Source of the DNA: Ahniella affigens
GTDB lineage: Bacteria > Pseudomonadota > Gammaproteobacteria > Xanthomonadales > Ahniellaceae
Reading direction: 5' to 3'
Assembly: GCF_003015185.1 (NCBI RefSeq)
Contig: NZ_CP027860.1
Span: forward strand, 3,038,001-3,102,000
Length of the DNA stretch: 64,000 bases
Below the pieces are notes generated by a model, which saw only the letters and a list, made by a program, of their open reading frames with translations, was not told where the DNA came from and did no database searches. Below, piece after piece: positions 62,862 to 64,000 of the stretch (the stretch's first letter is position 1; every line of letters starts with the position of its first letter). Both the position numbers and the translations under genes were made by a program.

Positions 62862-64000
62862 ATGGATCGCCTGAAACACCTCGACACCCGGCTTGGCATG
62901 GTTGTACTGGCGCTGCTCCTGCAGCTGCCGTTGATCCTGAATCCGGGATACTTCTCGCACGACGAACTGCAATGGGCGTCGTGGTCGTATTTGCGTCCAT
63001 TTGGCGACATCGACTGGTTATCACCGTTTGATGTCGGGACATTCCAGTATCGACCGCTCACGTTCAACCTCTGGATGTTGTTGAACAACTGGTTCTTTGG
63101 TCATCCTTATCTGATGCACGGCGTGCAGGCGCTATTCGGCGCATTGACGATGCTCGTGCTGCGCGCCCTCCTGCCGCACTACGGCATCGATGGCACGCGG
63201 CGGTTCGTGGCGTGCCTGTTATGGCTGACGTTTCCGTTCGTCATCTATGTACATGGTTGGGTGGGCACCTTCGCCGATCAAATCTGGCTGAGCTCGGGTC
63301 TTCTGGTGCTGCTCGCGATCTTTCGCCGACCGGAATCAAGCATGGCCTGGCGTGCCGCGCTGCCTGGCGCCGCCGCCACCTTGGTTGGCTTACTCGCCAA
63401 AGAATCAGCGCTGGTGATTCCCGCGTTCCTGATCGTGCATGCCTACCTGTACCCAAGCCGACGACCGATGTTTCTGTGGGCAACCGTCGGCGCGGGCGTT
63501 GTGGCCGCGCTGTATCTCGTCCTTCGATTGCAGATCATCTTGGCTGGCGCCAATCAGTCTGACGATTACCGACCGACTTGGATCGAAGCGCCAACACGCC
63601 TGATCGAATACTGGTTGTTTCCGGCGACGCTGCAACGCTTGGAGCCATACGGCATTCTCGGCGACTTCTCAAGCCGTATCGCATGGTCGAGCATCAGTCT
63701 GGGCCTGCTGGTTCTGGGCCTCGCAATCCGGCGTTGGCGCCATCTGGTCTTGCTCGCCGTACTGCCTGCCATGGCGTTGGGGCCGACGTTGGCGTTGGGC
63801 TACCCGGCTGCTCAATACGCCTATGGGTTCTCGACCGTCATCATCATCGTGCTCATGCACGCATCGATCGGACTCAGCAAACGGTGGCTCGCGTTTGCGT
63901 TGCTCTGGATTGCGCTCGCGCTGACGCATAGTTTCAACATGCTGAACCTGTTTCAGGAAGTCGGGCACATGCAAGCCACGTTGCTGCCGCAGATCAACGC
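62862..64000 (+). CDS. Polytopic membrane glycosyltransferase-like protein, cut off by window edge
   Basis: The open frame starts MDRLKHLDTRLGMVVLALLLQ after GGAGACTAAGGTG and runs to the last base (379 codons). Many hydrophobic segments are visible, together with an early extracytoplasmic loop NPGYFSHDELQWASWSYLRP that carries the acidic pair typical of GT39/ArnT-like lipid-linked-sugar transferases, and a KESALVIPAF loop. The C terminus lies beyond the window, so the family cannot be fixed. Confidence 0.65.
   Translation, partial: MDRLKHLDTRLGMVVLALLLQLPLILNPGYFSHDELQWASWSYLRPFGDIDWLSPFDVGTFQYRPLTFNLWMLLNNWFFGHPYLMHGVQALFGALTMLVLRALLPHYGIDGTRRFVACLLWLTFPFVIYVHGWVGTFADQIWLSSGLLVLLAIFRRPESSMAWRAALPGAAATLVGLLAKESALVIPAFLIVHAYLYPSRRPMFLWATVGAGVVAALYLVLRLQIILAGANQSDDYRPTWIEAPTRLIEYWLFPATLQRLEPYGILGDFSSRIAWSSISLGLLVLGLAIRRWRHLVLLAVLPAMALGPTLALGYPAAQYAYGFSTVIIIVLMHASIGLSKRWLAFALLWIALALTHSFNMLNLFQEVGHMQATLLPQIN

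Noticed and set aside
61026..62972. 648-codon minus-strand open frame across the TrmH and M61-like genes
   Set aside because: It lies antisense to two genes with clear catalytic motifs and has no recognisable domain.

Overview
The window (roughly 60% GC by eye) is chromosomal DNA of a gammaproteobacterium, most likely of the order Xanthomonadales/Lysobacterales. The signs are a rpoE-rseA-mucB-mucD-lepA-lepB-DUF4845-rnc-era block, kynurenine 3-monooxygenase, leucine dehydrogenase and leucine-catabolic genes in a group known for iso-branched lipids, a secreted M35 protease, a PA0069-type radical SAM protein, a csrA-tRNA-Ser neighbourhood, and many REP-like intergenic palindromes. Genus cannot be fixed from sequence alone. 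There is no transposase, integrase, phage or plasmid gene and no CRISPR array.

Layout. 1-8.6 kb (minus strand): a tightly overlapped envelope-stress and housekeeping run, sigma-E and its regulators, protease MucD, EF4, signal peptidase, RNase III and Era. 8.6-11.8 kb: a GGDEF-EAL protein behind a small protein resembling the front half of Ycf46 ATPases. 12-18.2 kb: a FadJ/FadB-like enzyme overlapping kmo and a GNAT, then an ECF sigma/anti-sigma pair and yigZ. 18.15-20.06 kb: about 1.9 kb of nested repeats ending at tRNA-Ser(GCU), followed by csrA. 20.6-29.8 kb: M35 protease, DUF502, queuosine-precursor transporter, M14 peptidase, small conserved proteins, leucine dehydrogenase, isovaleryl-CoA dehydrogenase and a SET protein. 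29.9-46.2 kb: bifunctional ATP sulfurylase/APS kinase, FKBP, HD-GYP regulator and propeller histidine kinase, thiolase, Ala-rich lipoprotein, methylcrotonyl-CoA carboxylase beta, a membrane protein with an Sm-like tail overlapped by a cNMP-EAL protein, and a radical SAM protein. 46.2-56.2 kb: REP array, a SoeA-like molybdoenzyme, a dioxygenase-fold protein, alkylation repair genes (ogt, alkA), a tetR-SRPBCC-VOC group and a KefB-type antiporter. 56.3-57.4 kb: tRNA-Ser(UGA) with more repeats. 57.4-64 kb: class D beta-lactamase, a possible winged-helix/TPR protein, a TrmH methyltransferase with an Arg/Asp repeat tail, a gluzincin and a truncated membrane glycosyltransferase.

Functional links. 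Leucine dehydrogenase, isovaleryl-CoA dehydrogenase, MCC-beta and thiolase are steps of one leucine/branched-chain acyl-CoA route scattered over 14 kb. Three proteins carry c-di-GMP domains (GGDEF-EAL, HD-GYP, cNMP-EAL).

The most unusual signal is the DNA behind the two tRNA-Ser genes. Both carry the same downstream module. The tRNA 3' end forms part of a 29-30 bp inverted repeat around the terminator, and a shared GC-rich/AT-palindrome segment and a shared distal repeat follow. At tRNA-Ser(GCU) the module has become an array with three extra 18-nt copies of the tRNA 3' end, and the array carries two 207-bp elements with 16-bp terminal inverted repeats.
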